Assembly: GCA_037783545.1 (NCBI GenBank) | Contig: JBBELK010000370.1 | Location: forward strand, 682,001 to 746,000 | Direction of reading: 5' to 3' | Length of the DNA stretch: 64,000 bases | Source: Henricia sp. BOLD:AAB3569 | Taxonomy: Eukaryota > Echinodermata > Asteroidea > Spinulosida > Echinasteridae | Shown: positions 63,967-64,000 of the stretch, in pieces | Position numbering within the stretch: the stretch's first letter is position 1 | Layout of the letters: the number at the start of each line of letters is the position of its first letter | The notes under the pieces: generated by a model | What the model was told of the DNA's origin: nothing | The model's database searches: none | What the model saw: only the letters and a program-made list of their open reading frames with translations | Made by a program: the position numbers and the translations under genes

Positions 63967-64000
63967 GGGGCCAATTTCATAGAGCTGTTTAACAGCCCAT
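63967..64000. mobile_element. MITE, GGGGCCAATTTCATA family, cut by window end
   Basis: GGGGCCAATTTCATAGAGCT is the left end only. Confidence 0.7.

Overview
The window is animal nuclear DNA. It has long AT-rich introns with GT-AG borders, widely spaced small exons, and very many short inverted-repeat elements and tRNA-derived SINEs. The two recognisable genes and the repeat style (Deu-type SINE with an ATT tail, frequent TACATGTA and ACCGGT words, GGGGCCAATTTCATA-ended MITEs) suggest an invertebrate deuterostome. A sea star or another ambulacrarian is my best guess, but the species cannot be fixed from the sequence.

Two protein-coding genes were found, both on the + strand. (1) 1720-13393 holds the 3' part of an IGF2BP/IMP mRNA-binding protein. 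Ten exons cover the end of KH1, all of KH2, KH3 and KH4, a Gln/Met-rich linker and a Gly/Arg tail. The RRM exons lie upstream of the window. The ten exons sum to 382 residues plus a stop, with compatible phases throughout. (2) 42888-63846 holds the 5' and middle part of an unconventional myosin-X. Twenty-two exons (2,799 nt, 933 codons) cover the motor from just before the first ATPase-core helix, three IQ motifs and the start of the charged single-helix region. The PH, MyTH4 and FERM exons must lie beyond 64000.

Region by region: 1-13.4 kb is IGF2BP with repeat-filled introns, including a decayed segmental duplication and a 104-bp tandem duplication of a splice acceptor. 13.4-17.5 kb is AT-rich, nearly free of repeats, and probably the long 3' UTR. 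17.5-42.7 kb is intergenic, or 5' territory of the myosin gene, packed with MITEs, foldback elements and SINEs; I found no convincing gene there. 42.9-64 kb is the myosin gene. Its introns carry MITEs, tRNA-derived arrays, a THAP-containing transposon relic, a Tc1/mariner transposase tail and two partial copies of its own exons.

The two proteins are not known to act in one pathway. IGF2BP binds and localises mRNAs such as beta-actin, and myosin-X is the motor of filopodial tips. Both therefore touch the actin periphery, but their adjacency here is only positional. The most unusual content is a set of foldback elements that share a TTYNCAYT-like word near their ends and each carry their own internally amplified short word, together with several partial exon duplications inside both genes.
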